From Variovorax sp. 770b2 (GTDB taxonomy: Bacteria > Pseudomonadota > Gammaproteobacteria > Burkholderiales > Burkholderiaceae_C): a DNA stretch of 64,000 nucleotides. Within the stretch, counting starts at the first letter, position 1, and each line of letters starts with the position of its first letter. A model generated the notes under the pieces. That model was not told the DNA's origin, searched no databases, and was given only the letters and a program-made list of their open reading frames with translations. Made by a program: the position numbers and the translations under genes. The DNA lies in contig NZ_FOXJ01000001.1 of NCBI RefSeq assembly GCF_900115685.1, positions 2,389,796 through 2,453,795 on the forward strand, given 5' to 3'. Below, in pieces: positions 16,580 to 24,726 of the stretch.

Positions 16580-18319
16580 TCACTGCATTTGCTGCAGGTT
16601 GCCGATGCGCACGAGCATCTCGGTGAACATCTGCATGTCGGCATCGAGGTCCGGCACTTCCTTGTATTCCTTGGCGTTGTGCGCGGTGTATTTCTTGCCC
16701 GGCATCGCGGGGCCGAAGTTGATCGCGTTGGGCATCAGCTTGGCGGTCGTGCTGCCCGCCGTGGGCACGGGCCTGGCTTCGAGGCCGGTGGTGCTGCCGT
16801 AGATGTCGAGCAATGTGGAGAGCCACGCACCCTTGGGGTCGCGGGCCATCCAGTTGCCCTGGTCGTAGTTGACGTCCAGCTTCACCTGGTTTGCCGCGGC
16901 CCATGCGTTGACCTTGGCCGTGACCTGCGACTTCAGTTCGTCGGGCGTGCGGCCGCGCGGCATGCGCACGTTGGTCGTCATCTCGAGCTTGCCGTCCGCG
17001 CCCATGCGGACGAGGTTGGGCGAGAAGGTCAGCGGGCCCATGAAGTCGTCCTTGTAGGCGAGGCCCATCTTCTCGCCGAGGTAGCCGGTGCCGTAGAGCG
17101 CGTCGATGTATTTCACGGCCTTCAGGTAGTGGTTGGCAGCAAGCGGTGCGCCCGACTCCTGCAGGAAGAGCGCCAGGCGCGGCAGCGGGTTCACGCCTTC
17201 TTCCGGACGCGAGCCGTGGGCCGAAGTGCCTGTGACCTTGATGTCGATGCCGTCGGCGCCGCGCGCGATGTCGATCGCGAACTTGCCGCCTTGCGGTTCG
17301 TATGTCTGCAGGAAGGCCGGCTTCGCAGCTTCCAGCTTCGCGGCCACTGCGGCGAGGTCGCCGCCCTTCAACGTCGCGGTCGCCGTTTGCGAGATAGCGT
17401 TGGCCGATGCGGCGCCACTCATCGCGGTGATCGCGGTCGAAGCGCCGTCCGTGGTCTCCGCGGGAAAGAGCACCTTGAGCGCGCCCGAACCCTTCTCCGC
17501 GACGACCGCGGGGTACTTGCTGTCGAGCACGATGTTGTAGGCCGGCAGCTGCGTCTTGCTGCGGTAGTACACCATCGCATCGCCGCCGGTTTCCTCGGTG
17601 GTCTCGATCATCAGGCGGATGCTGCGGTCGATGGGCAGGCCACTGTCCTTCACGGCCTTCATCGCGTAGAGCACGGCGGCGATCGAGCCCTTGTCGTCGA
17701 TGGTGCCGCGGCCGTAGAGGAAGTCGCCCACGCGGGTCATCGTGAAGGGGTCGAGCTTCGTGCCGTCGTCCAGCACCCATTCGGAGAGCACCGCGGGCAC
17801 CACGTCGGCATGCGTGAGGATGCCGAACTCCTCGCTGCCCTTGCCCTTGAGGCTGACCTCGAAGATGCGGTTGTCGACGTTGCGGTAGGCCAGGCCGAAG
17901 TCCTTCGCCATCTTCTCCACCAGCTTGCCGAAGTCGATGATCTGCGGGCTTTCGTGCGGCAGCACCTGCACGTTGCGCACCGTGGGAATCGCCACCATCG
18001 TGCCGATGCTCGCGATCACGGCCTGCTGGTTCTGCAGGCGGTTGTAGAGGCCGAGCAGGCGCGCAATGTTGACGAGGTCATCGCCCGCCAGCGGCTTCTT
18101 GCTTCGATACGCGGCAACGGCCGGTTGCAACGCAGGGTTTGCCTTCGCGGCTTGCGCCAGGAAGGCGTTGAAGTCGGCGGGCGCCTTGCCGCTGCTTTTC
18201 CATGCCGCAGCCAACTGGTCAAGCGCCGGTTTCTGGAGCGTTTCGGCGAAGGCCGGTGCACCGAGACCGAGCGCGATGCCCAACGAAAGGGCCGACAATG
18301 AAAATCGAATTTGCTGCAT
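16580..18319 (-). CDS. Secreted M20-family metallopeptidase (dipeptidase-like), copy 2
   Basis: A 579-residue paralogue of the following gene, with signal peptide MQQIRFSLSALSLGIALGLG cleaved after AFA at 25. The M20 zinc site and catalytic motifs are all intact (GILTHADVVP, GRGTIDDKGS, ETTEETGGD, VTGTSAHGSRPEEG), so both copies should be active. I start at ATG 18319; a longer in-frame extension upstream to 18943 has no signal peptide and overlaps the tag gene on the other strand. Divergence from copy 1 is spread over the whole length rather than concentrated, which suggests an old duplication kept for different substrates or conditions. Confidence 0.88.
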   Translation of the reverse strand: MQQIRFSLSALSLGIALGLGAPAFAETLQKPALDQLAAAWKSSGKAPADFNAFLAQAAKANPALQPAVAAYRSKKPLAGDDLVNIARLLGLYNRLQNQQAVIASIGTMVAIPTVRNVQVLPHESPQIIDFGKLVEKMAKDFGLAYRNVDNRIFEVSLKGKGSEEFGILTHADVVPAVLSEWVLDDGTKLDPFTMTRVGDFLYGRGTIDDKGSIAAVLYAMKAVKDSGLPIDRSIRLMIETTEETGGDAMVYYRSKTQLPAYNIVLDSKYPAVVAEKGSGALKVLFPAETTDGASTAITAMSGAASANAISQTATATLKGGDLAAVAAKLEAAKPAFLQTYEPQGGKFAIDIARGADGIDIKVTGTSAHGSRPEEGVNPLPRLALFLQESGAPLAANHYLKAVKYIDALYGTGYLGEKMGLAYKDDFMGPLTFSPNLVRMGADGKLEMTTNVRMPRGRTPDELKSQVTAKVNAWAAANQVKLDVNYDQGNWMARDPKGAWLSTLLDIYGSTTGLEARPVPTAGSTTAKLMPNAINFGPAMPGKKYTAHNAKEYKEVPDLDADMQMFTEMLVRIGNLQQMQ

Positions 18320-18379
18320 CAGGGTGACTCCCTCATTCTGAAAACATCTCCAGACGATAGCCGAGCGAAGAACCGAACA

Positions 18380-18961
18380 ATGAACAGCACCGCCACCACC
18401 ATCACGCCAACGCGCTGCGCCTGGGCCCAGACCGACCCGCTGCTGGGCGCCTACCACGACGCCGAATGGGGCGTGCCCGAATACGACAGCCGCGCCCTGT
18501 GGGAAAAGCTGATGCTCGACGGCTTCCAGGCCGGCCTCGCGTGGATCACCATCCTGCGCAAGCGCGATGCCTTCCGCAAGGCTTTCAAGGGCTTCGTGCC
18601 CGAGAAGGTTGCCAGATTCACAGCAGACGATGTCGAACGGCTGATGCAGGACGCGGGCATCGTGCGTGCGCGCGCCAAGATCGAAGCCACCATCGGCAAT
18701 GCGCGCGCCTACCTGGCGATGCAGGCGGCGGGCGAGGATTTCTCGGAATTCATCTGGGGCATGGCGGGCGGCAAGCCCATCGTCAACAAGACCGGCAAGG
18801 TGCCGACGCAGACGCCGCTGTCGGAAGAGATCTCGAAGGCGCTCAAGAAGCGCGGCTTCAAGTTCGTCGGGCCGGTGATCGTCTATGCGTGGATGCAGGC
18901 CACGGGCATCGTGGACGACCATGCGCCGGATTGCCACCGGCACGGATCGAAGCGCAAGTAA
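18380..18961 (+). CDS. tag: DNA-3-methyladenine glycosylase I
   Basis: A 193-residue HhH-family base-excision enzyme that removes 3-methyladenine from DNA. Matching the E. coli Tag pattern, the zinc ligands can be placed at C13 (TRCAWAQ), H26 (AYHDAEWG), H181 and C185 (DDHAPDCHRHG). The substrate pocket segment LMLDGFQAGLAWITILRKR is conserved. Size is close to the family norm. It is divergent from the M20 peptidase gene across 60 bp and is followed by a strong bidirectional terminator. No ada or alk gene is adjacent. Confidence 0.92.
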   Translation: MNSTATTITPTRCAWAQTDPLLGAYHDAEWGVPEYDSRALWEKLMLDGFQAGLAWITILRKRDAFRKAFKGFVPEKVARFTADDVERLMQDAGIVRARAKIEATIGNARAYLAMQAAGEDFSEFIWGMAGGKPIVNKTGKVPTQTPLSEEISKALKKRGFKFVGPVIVYAWMQATGIVDDHAPDCHRHGSKRK

Positions 18962-18970
18962 ACGCCCAAT

Positions 18971-19008
18971 AAAAAACCGGACCGCGCTTTCGCACGGTCC
19001 GGTTTTTT
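18971..19008. terminator. Bidirectional intrinsic terminator between tag and a small secreted-protein gene
   Basis: A perfect 14-bp stem (AAAAAACCGGACCG pairing with CGGTCCGGTTTTTT) around a 10-nt loop, with a run of six T on either strand. It lies between convergent stop codons at 18961 and 19049 and can end both transcripts. Confidence 0.9.
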
Positions 19009-19048
19009 GTTTGGCTGGTGACCTGAAGCGGCTTGCGCCGCCGTCAAA

Positions 19049-19399
19049 TTACAGGCCGGCTTGACGCGTGAAGGTCAGGCTCTTCGCTTGCGAGGGGATC
19101 ACGCTGCCAGCGAAGGTTTCGGGGCGCAGGTTCTGGCCCGGGGCGTGCGCTGCGGCAACAGCCTGGGCGCGAACGGTGGCGCGGTCGGTGGTCGAAGCAG
19201 TCAGCGCAGGAGTCACGGTGGACGAAGCAGCGTCGCTGTATTCGTTGCCGGCGCGGGCAGCAGCGGCGGCCTGGGGCGCCACGTCGGCGCGGCTGTAGCC
19301 GGAGGTCAGGGGTTGCACGCCTTCGTAGGTTTCTGCATGGGCGCCAGCGACGGCGAGCAGGGAGAGAGCGGCGGCGGCGAGGATGTTCGAGGTCTTCAT
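19049..19399 (-). CDS. Small secreted Ala-rich protein with an internal duplication
   Basis: A 116-residue protein with a clear Sec signal peptide (MKTSNILAAAALSLLAVAGA, cleaved after AHA). The mature part is about one-third alanine and holds two similar units, SRADVAPQAAAAARAGN and DRATVRAQAVAAAHAPGQN, each followed by a Ser/Thr/Pro-rich tail. A good ribosome-binding site (AAGAAGGAAA) precedes ATG 19399. It resembles the small DUF4148-like periplasmic proteins common in Burkholderiales, but I cannot assign it to that family with certainty. Function unknown. It has its own promoter region of about 160 bp and shares a terminator with tag. Confidence 0.75.
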   Translation of the reverse strand: MKTSNILAAAALSLLAVAGAHAETYEGVQPLTSGYSRADVAPQAAAAARAGNEYSDAASSTVTPALTASTTDRATVRAQAVAAAHAPGQNLRPETFAGSVIPSQAKSLTFTRQAGL

Positions 19400-19562
19400 T
19401 TCAATTTCCTTCTTGATTGGGCTTTGGATGCCCTGAAGTTTGCACCACGATTCCAAGGGAAAACCCTACTCAATCGAATCGCAGTGTTCATGAAACTGAA
19501 ACAATGGCCGGGAACTTTGTGACGAGGCTAAGTCAACTGGCCGTTCCGACGCTGAAAACCCC

Positions 19563-20444
19563 CTAGTCTGCGTACTTTTTCTCTAGTTCGTCAAGCAAAG
19601 GCTTGCCAACCAGACGCTGCCGCTCCGCAAACGGTGCGACCAGCGCGGGGTCTTCATCGAGGCGCCGGGTGTCGCGCAGCACACTCAATGCACGTTGCAT
19701 GCCAGCCACCGCGCCCTGCAATGCGGCATTGGCGTACAGCACGAAGCCGTAGCCCAGCTGGCCGAGCTCCTCGGCGCCGAAGGTCGGCGTCCTGCCGCCG
19801 ATCACCATGTTCATGAGCTGCGGCTTGCCCAGGCGCCTGGGCATCGCGCGAACTTCGTCGGCCAGCGTCACGGCCTCGACGAACAGGATGTCCGCCCCGG
19901 CCTCGCTGAACTTCTGCGCGCGCTCGATCGCCGCCTCGAAGCCATGCACGGCCGCCGCATCGGTGCGCGCCATGATGAGCAGGTCGCTGTCCTGCCGCGC
20001 ATCGACGGCCGCCTTGATCTTGCCGAGCATCTCGTCGGTGTCGATCACCGCCTTGCCCGAGAAGTGGCCGCAGCGCTTGGGGCTCACCTGGTCTTCGAGC
20101 TGGATGCAGTCGGCCCCTGCCCGCTCGAGCACGCGCACCGTGTGCCGCACATTGAGCGCATTGCCGAAGCCCGTGTCGGCATCGACCAGCAGCGGCAGGC
20201 TCACCGCATCGCGGATGCGCGCGGTGTGCTCGGCGATTTCATGCAGCCCCATGAAGGCCTGGTCGGGCAGCCCGAGGTACATGTTGGTCACGCCGGCGCC
20301 CGTGATGTAGATCGCCTCGAAGCCGAGGTCTTCGACCACGCGGGCCGACATCGCGTTGAACGCGCCCGGCACCAGCACGCCGCGGCGCGCCTCGGCCAGG
20401 CGGCGCAGGGTCTTCTTGGTGGATTCGTCGTTGTTGGTGCTCAT
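19563..20444 (-). CDS. Isocitrate lyase/PEP mutase-superfamily lyase, PrpB-like
   Basis: A 293-residue TIM-barrel lyase. The ICL signature K123-R-C125-G-H127 and the metal-binding segment LLVDADTGFGNALNVRHTV are intact, followed by LIMARTDAAAVHGFEAAIER. This pattern is shared by 2-methylisocitrate lyase (PrpB), 2,3-dimethylmalate lyase and oxaloacetate decarboxylases. Its position downstream of prpC/prpD and a Bug receptor favours 2-methylisocitrate to pyruvate plus succinate, but the N-terminus differs from classical PrpB. ATG 20444 lies 7 bp after the Bug gene stop, so the two form one unit. Confidence 0.82.
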   Translation of the reverse strand: MSTNNDESTKKTLRRLAEARRGVLVPGAFNAMSARVVEDLGFEAIYITGAGVTNMYLGLPDQAFMGLHEIAEHTARIRDAVSLPLLVDADTGFGNALNVRHTVRVLERAGADCIQLEDQVSPKRCGHFSGKAVIDTDEMLGKIKAAVDARQDSDLLIMARTDAAAVHGFEAAIERAQKFSEAGADILFVEAVTLADEVRAMPRRLGKPQLMNMVIGGRTPTFGAEELGQLGYGFVLYANAALQGAVAGMQRALSVLRDTRRLDEDPALVAPFAERQRLVGKPLLDELEKKYAD

Positions 20445-20451
20445 TGGGTTC

Positions 20452-21420
20452 TCAGTCTTCCTTCATGCCGGTCGCCTTGACCACGCCACCCAGCCGCGCG
20501 CGCTCTTCGTCGACGAACTGGGTGAACGAGGCGCGCGTGCCGCCGATGGGCTCGATGCCCATGCCCTTGAGGTGCTCGGCCGTGGCCTGTGTCTTCATCG
20601 CGGCGTCGATGGCCGCGGCCATCTTGTCGAGGATGGCATCGGGCGTGCCGCGCGGCGCGTGCACGCCGGCCCAGTGCGCGATGCGGATCTCGGGAAAGCC
20701 CTCCTCCGCCGCGGTCGGCAGTTGCGGATACGCCGAGATGCGCTGCGTCCACGTGCCCGCGAGCGCGCGCAGCTTGCCGCTCTTGATGTACGGCAGCACC
20801 ACGATGCTGGCCTCCGACGTGGCCTCGACCTGGTTGCCCAGCACCGCGGTGATCGACTCGGAGCCGCTCTTGTAGGGCACCACGTCGAGCTTGCCGCCGT
20901 ACTTCGTCTCCAGGATGCCCTCGACGAAATGCGGCGTGCTGCCGGTGCCCGCCGTCGCCCAATGGAAGCCGTTGGCCGACTTCTTCGATGCGGCGACGAA
21001 CTCCTTCAGGTCCTTGTAGGGCGCATTGGCCGGCACCACCACCACCGAGGGCGCGAGCGCGATCATGGCCACCGGCACCAGCGCATCGTCCTTGTACGGC
21101 ATGTTCTTCTTGATCATGCTGTTGGACACCACGCCCGCGGCACTCACGAGGAAGGTGTAGCCATCGGGCGCGCTCTTGGCGACCACGTCGGCACCGAGGA
21201 TGGCGCCGGCACCCGGCTTGTTGTCGATGACGACGGGCTGGCCCAGCTGCTTGGACGCGCCCTCGGCCGCGGCACGTGCCATCAGGTCGTTGGCGCCGCC
21301 GGCCGAGAACGGAACGACCAGGCGGATCGGCTTGGTCGGCCACGCCTGCGCAGCAGCGCCCTGGGCGAGCACCGACGCCGCGAGGCCGATGGCCAGCGAG
21401 GCGAGACGGAATGAAATCAT
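20452..21420 (-). CDS. Bug/TctC-family periplasmic substrate-binding protein
   Basis: A 322-residue Bug receptor. A signal peptide (ISFRLASLAIGLAASVLAQG, cleaved near GAAAQ-AWPTK) is followed by the family motif PIRLVVPFSAGGANDLMARA, then VIDNKPGAGAILGADVVAKS and DGYTFLVS. Bug proteins bind tricarboxylates, dicarboxylates or aromatic acids. Sitting between a PrpB-like lyase and PrpD, it may capture an external tricarboxylate such as methylcitrate or a related acid; this is inference. No TctAB membrane genes are adjacent. A hairpin in the 98-bp gap upstream separates it from prpD. Confidence 0.9.
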   Translation of the reverse strand: MISFRLASLAIGLAASVLAQGAAAQAWPTKPIRLVVPFSAGGANDLMARAAAEGASKQLGQPVVIDNKPGAGAILGADVVAKSAPDGYTFLVSAAGVVSNSMIKKNMPYKDDALVPVAMIALAPSVVVVPANAPYKDLKEFVAASKKSANGFHWATAGTGSTPHFVEGILETKYGGKLDVVPYKSGSESITAVLGNQVEATSEASIVVLPYIKSGKLRALAGTWTQRISAYPQLPTAAEEGFPEIRIAHWAGVHAPRGTPDAILDKMAAAIDAAMKTQATAEHLKGMGIEPIGGTRASFTQFVDEERARLGGVVKATGMKED

Positions 21421-21452
21421 GCTGTTCTCCTGTGTTGTAGTGGGGTGTGAAG

Positions 21453-21475
21453 AAGCCCGGCGGACCGGGCTTTTT
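21453..21475. terminator. Hairpin between prpD and the Bug receptor gene
   Basis: AAGCCCGG-CGGA-CCGGGCTT, an 8-bp perfect stem with a 4-nt loop. In the leftward direction of the surrounding genes it is followed by TTCTTC, a weak U-tract; rightward it is followed by TTTTTC. It probably ends or attenuates the thioesterase-prpC-prpD transcript. Confidence 0.65.
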
Positions 21476-21518
21476 CATGATGCCACGCCCCTCTTTCCGG
21501 GGCTTCCCACGGGGCGAA

Positions 21519-23000
21519 TCAGGCGGCCGACGCGTACAGGTCGACGTACGCGTGCACCGGCATCGCTTCGAGCTTCTTCGCATCGAGCGACACATCCAGG
21601 ATTGCCTGTTGCTGCTTCAGCGCGAAGCGGCGTGCCAGGTTGGTCCGGAACTTCGCTTCGAGCAGCGGGATGCCGTCCGCGCGGCGGCGCTTGTGCCCGA
21701 TCGGGTACTCGACCACGATCTCCGAGAAGCTCGTGCCGTCCTTGAACTCGACGGTCAGCGCATTGGCGATGCTGCGCTTCTCGGGGTCGTGGTAGTCGGC
21801 GGTGAACTTCGGGTCTTCCACGCAGACGATCTTGTCGCGCAGCACGTCGATGCGCGGGTCGTTCGCCACGCTGTCCTCGTAGTCGCCGGCCGTCAGGCGC
21901 CCGAAGATCATCGGCACCGCCACCATGTACTGGATGCAGTGGTCGCGGTCGGCCGGATTGTCGAGCGGCCCCTTCTTGTCGATGATGCGGATCGAGGCTT
22001 CGTGCGTGCGGATCGTCACCTTCCGGATGTCGTCCACCGTCTTGCCGGACTTCTGCAGTTGCGCATGCAGCGCCATGCCCGCCTCCACCGCCGTCTGGCT
22101 GTGGAACTCGGCCGGAAAGCTGATCTTGAACAGCACGTTCTCCATCACGTAGCTTCCCCATTCGGATGCAGGCCGCTGGAACCTGAACGGCTGCCCCTTG
22201 AACAACACGTCGTAGAAGCCCCAGGTCTTGGCGGTGAGCACGCTCGGATAGCCCATCTCGCCGGTCTTGGCGATGAGCGCCAGGCGCACCGCGCGGCTCG
22301 TGGCATCGCCCGCGGCCCAGCTCTTGCGGCTGCCGGTGTTCGGCGCATGGCGGTAGGTGCGCAGGCTCTGGCCATCGACCCACGCGAGCGACACCGCGTT
22401 GACGATCTCCTCGCGCGAGAGGCCCATGAGGCGCGCCACTACCGCGGTCGACGCCACCTTCACCAGCACGACGTGATCGAGCCCGACCTTGTTGAACGAG
22501 TTCTCCAGCGCGAGGCAGCCCTGGATCTCGTGCGCCTGGATCAACCCGGTGAGCACGTCGCGCATCGTGAGCGGCGCGCGGCCGGCAGCCACCGCGTTGC
22601 GGCTGAGCCAATCGGCCGTGGCCAGGATGCCGCCCAGGTTGTCGCTCGGATGGCCCCACTCCGCCGCGAGCCAGGTGTCGTTGAAGTCGAGCCAGCGGAT
22701 CATCGTGCCGATGTTGAAGGCGGCCTGGATCGGGTCGAGCTGGTGCGGCGTGCCGGGCACCTTCGCGCCGTGGGGCACCACCGTGCCGGGCACGACCGGG
22801 CCGAGCAGCTTGGTGCAGGCCGGGTACTCGAGCGCCTCGAGGCCGCAGCCGAGCGTATCGATCAGGCAATGGCGCGCGGTCTCATAGGCCAGCGCGCTGG
22901 TGATCTGCTGGTGCGCGAGCACGTAGTCGACGATGTCGACCAGCACCTGGTCGGGTTCGGGGCGGACGTTGCTGATGGAAGCGGAAACGGAAGCGGACAT
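21519..23000 (-). CDS. prpD: MmgE/PrpD-family 2-methylcitrate dehydratase
   Basis: A 493-residue iron-sulfur-independent dehydratase that converts 2-methylcitrate to cis-2-methylaconitate in propionate catabolism. The MmgE/PrpD core is clear: [60 protein letters not shown] and [20 protein letters not shown]. Size matches E. coli PrpD (about 480 residues). ATG 23000 lies 35 bp after prpC. The preceding genes on the strand are prpC and a thioesterase, forming one operon divergent from an ScfR-type regulator. Confidence 0.92.
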   Translation of the reverse strand: MSASVSASISNVRPEPDQVLVDIVDYVLAHQQITSALAYETARHCLIDTLGCGLEALEYPACTKLLGPVVPGTVVPHGAKVPGTPHQLDPIQAAFNIGTMIRWLDFNDTWLAAEWGHPSDNLGGILATADWLSRNAVAAGRAPLTMRDVLTGLIQAHEIQGCLALENSFNKVGLDHVVLVKVASTAVVARLMGLSREEIVNAVSLAWVDGQSLRTYRHAPNTGSRKSWAAGDATSRAVRLALIAKTGEMGYPSVLTAKTWGFYDVLFKGQPFRFQRPASEWGSYVMENVLFKISFPAEFHSQTAVEAGMALHAQLQKSGKTVDDIRKVTIRTHEASIRIIDKKGPLDNPADRDHCIQYMVAVPMIFGRLTAGDYEDSVANDPRIDVLRDKIVCVEDPKFTADYHDPEKRSIANALTVEFKDGTSFSEIVVEYPIGHKRRRADGIPLLEAKFRTNLARRFALKQQQAILDVSLDAKKLEAMPVHAYVDLYASAA

Positions 23001-23035
23001 GGTTCTTCTCTGTTGCGGTAAATGGTGCGCAGGCG

Positions 23036-24202
23036 TTAGCGGCGGTCCGAGATGGGCACGAAGATCAGGTCTTCGGGCCCGGTGTAGTTGGCACTGGGCC
23101 GGATGATCTTGTTGTCCTGCCGCTGCTCGATGATGTGCGCCGCCCAGCCGCTGGTGCGCGCGATCACGAAGAGCGGCGTGAACATCGCGGTCGGAACGCC
23201 CAGCATGTGGTAGCTCACGGCGCTGAACCAGTCCAGGTTCGGGAACATCTTCTTCGCGTCCCACATGACAGTTTCCAGCCGGTCGGCAATGTCGTACATG
23301 CGGGTGGACCCGGCCTCGTCGGAGAGCTTCTTCGCCACGCGCTTGATGACCACGTTGCGCGGGTCCGACACGGTGTACACGGGGTGGCCGAAACCGATCA
23401 CGACCTCCTTGGCCTCCACGCGGCGGCGAATGTCGGCCTCGGCTTCGTCGGGCGTGTCGTAGCGCTTCTGGATCTCGAAGGCCACCTCGTTGGCGCCGCC
23501 GTGCTTCGGGCCGCGCAGCGCGCCGATGGCGCCGGTGATGGCCGAGTACACATCGGAGCCCGTGCCCGCCACCACGCGCGCGGTGAATGTCGAGGCATTG
23601 AACTCGTGCTCGGCATAGAGGTTGAGCGAGGTGTGCATCGCGCGCTCCCAGCTCGCCGAGGGCGTGCAGCCATGCAGTAGATGCAGGAAATGCGCGCCGA
23701 TCGATTCGTCGTCGGTCTCCACCTCGATGCGCCGGCCCTGCGTGGACCAGTGGTACCAGTACAGCAGCATCGAACCGAGCGAGGCCATCAGGCGGTCGGC
23801 GATGTCGCGCGCGCCGGGCAGCGAATGGTCGTCCTTCTCGGGCAGCACGCAGCCCAGGGCCGAGACGCCGGTGCGCATCACGTCCATCGGGTGGGCGCTG
23901 GCGGGCAGGCGCTCCAGCGCCTCCTTCACGCTCGCGGGCAGGCCGCGCATCGCCTTCAGACGTCCCTTGTAGGCGCGCAGTTCGGAGGCGGTCGGCAACT
24001 TGCCATGCACCAGCAGATGCGCGATCTCCTCGAACTCGCAGACATCGGCGATGTCCAGGATGTCGTAGCCGCGGTAGTGCAGGTCGTTGCCGTTGCGGCC
24101 CACGGTGCACAGCGCGGTGTTGCCCGCGGTCACGCCCGAGAGCGCGACGGATTTCTTGGGCTTGAAGCCACTGGCTTGAAGGCTGTCTGCGGTCAGGGTC
24201 AT
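23036..24202 (-). CDS. prpC: 2-Methylcitrate synthase
   Basis: A 388-residue type II-like short citrate synthase that condenses propionyl-CoA with oxaloacetate. Active-site histidines lie in [14 protein letters not shown] and [14 protein letters not shown], and the catalytic Asp region in [18 protein letters not shown]. The short length (about 390, not 430) and absence of the NADH-binding N-domain fit PrpC rather than GltA. Its start codon overlaps the stop of the thioesterase gene by 4 bp (ATGA), showing translational coupling. The pathway context (prpD downstream, ScfR regulator upstream) supports the methylcitrate assignment over ordinary citrate synthase. Confidence 0.92.
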   Translation of the reverse strand: MTLTADSLQASGFKPKKSVALSGVTAGNTALCTVGRNGNDLHYRGYDILDIADVCEFEEIAHLLVHGKLPTASELRAYKGRLKAMRGLPASVKEALERLPASAHPMDVMRTGVSALGCVLPEKDDHSLPGARDIADRLMASLGSMLLYWYHWSTQGRRIEVETDDESIGAHFLHLLHGCTPSASWERAMHTSLNLYAEHEFNASTFTARVVAGTGSDVYSAITGAIGALRGPKHGGANEVAFEIQKRYDTPDEAEADIRRRVEAKEVVIGFGHPVYTVSDPRNVVIKRVAKKLSDEAGSTRMYDIADRLETVMWDAKKMFPNLDWFSAVSYHMLGVPTAMFTPLFVIARTSGWAAHIIEQRQDNKIIRPSANYTGPEDLIFVPISDRR

Positions 24203-24612
24203 ACGGTCTCCTCGAATGTCTGTTCTTGAAGGCGCGGCGGGTTCGCCAGCCGCACCGGGCGTCCGGCGGCGTCCACGGCCACCATCTCGAATTCGCCGTC
24301 GAGCACGCGCGTGAGCGCCTCGGTGGCCACGTCCTGCACGCTGCCTGCGACCCGCACGGTGAGCGAGCTGCGGCCCACGCGTGAAACATGCGCATCGAGC
24401 ACCAGCGTGCTGCCCAACCGCACCGGCGCATGGAACAACACCTCGCCGCAGCGCGCCATCACCACGTCGCCGCGCACGAAGCCGCGGCCGCCGAGAAATG
24501 CGGCCTTCGACAGCAGCTGCAGCGCCTGCCCGCCGAACAGCGTGCCGTAGTGGTTGGTGTGTTCGGGGAACACCACCTCGATCAACCGGACCGTGCCGCG
24601 AGCGTTTTGCAT
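24199..24612 (-). CDS. Hotdog-fold acyl-CoA thioesterase (YciA/BACH-like)
   Basis: A 137-residue single hotdog-domain protein. The family motif [20 protein letters not shown] is followed by the sheet strands [20 protein letters not shown] and [13 protein letters not shown]. Such enzymes hydrolyse acyl-CoAs; leading the prp operon, it could relieve propionyl-CoA overload or release CoA, which is inference. The start at 24612 has no recognisable ribosome-binding site, and a regulatory repeat abuts the ATG, so a leaderless transcript is possible (a TAAATT -10-like box lies 7 nt upstream). Its stop overlaps the prpC start by 4 bp. Confidence 0.85.
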   Translation of the reverse strand: MQNARGTVRLIEVVFPEHTNHYGTLFGGQALQLLSKAAFLGGRGFVRGDVVMARCGEVLFHAPVRLGSTLVLDAHVSRVGRSSLTVRVAGSVQDVATEALTRVLDGEFEMVAVDAAGRPVRLANPPRLQEQTFEETV

Positions 24613-24705
24613 GATTCGCAATTTACGCAAGACCGCGCCCATAATGAAGGGCTGAATTGGCGAATGATTGCGAAGACGGCGCGCCAGATTTGCGAATCTT
24701 GCGAA
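24613..24705. promoter_or_regulatory. Paired operators TTGCG-N4-TTGCGAA between the prp operon and its regulator
   Basis: Two copies of TTGCG-N4-TTGCGAA face in opposite directions: one on the minus strand at 24615-24630, touching the thioesterase start codon, and one on the plus strand at 24690-24705, 21 bp before the regulator's ATG. An extra half-site TTGCGAA lies at 24668-24674. The 9-bp periodicity of TTGCG direct repeats and the symmetric placement next to each divergent gene strongly suggest binding by the adjacent ScfR/RamB-type regulator. Confidence 0.65.
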
Positions 24706-24726
24706 CATCGAAGAACGGATCGAACG

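Noticed and set aside
14546..18301. A 1251-codon plus-strand open frame opposite the two M20 peptidase genes
   Set aside because: It has no recognisable domain, is His/Arg/Val-biased in the way antisense frames of high-GC genes are, and mirrors two clear peptidases. Its internal repeat simply reflects their duplication.
18320..18943. N-terminal extension of the second M20 peptidase
   Set aside because: It would remove the signal peptide from the N-terminus and lies antisense to the tag gene.
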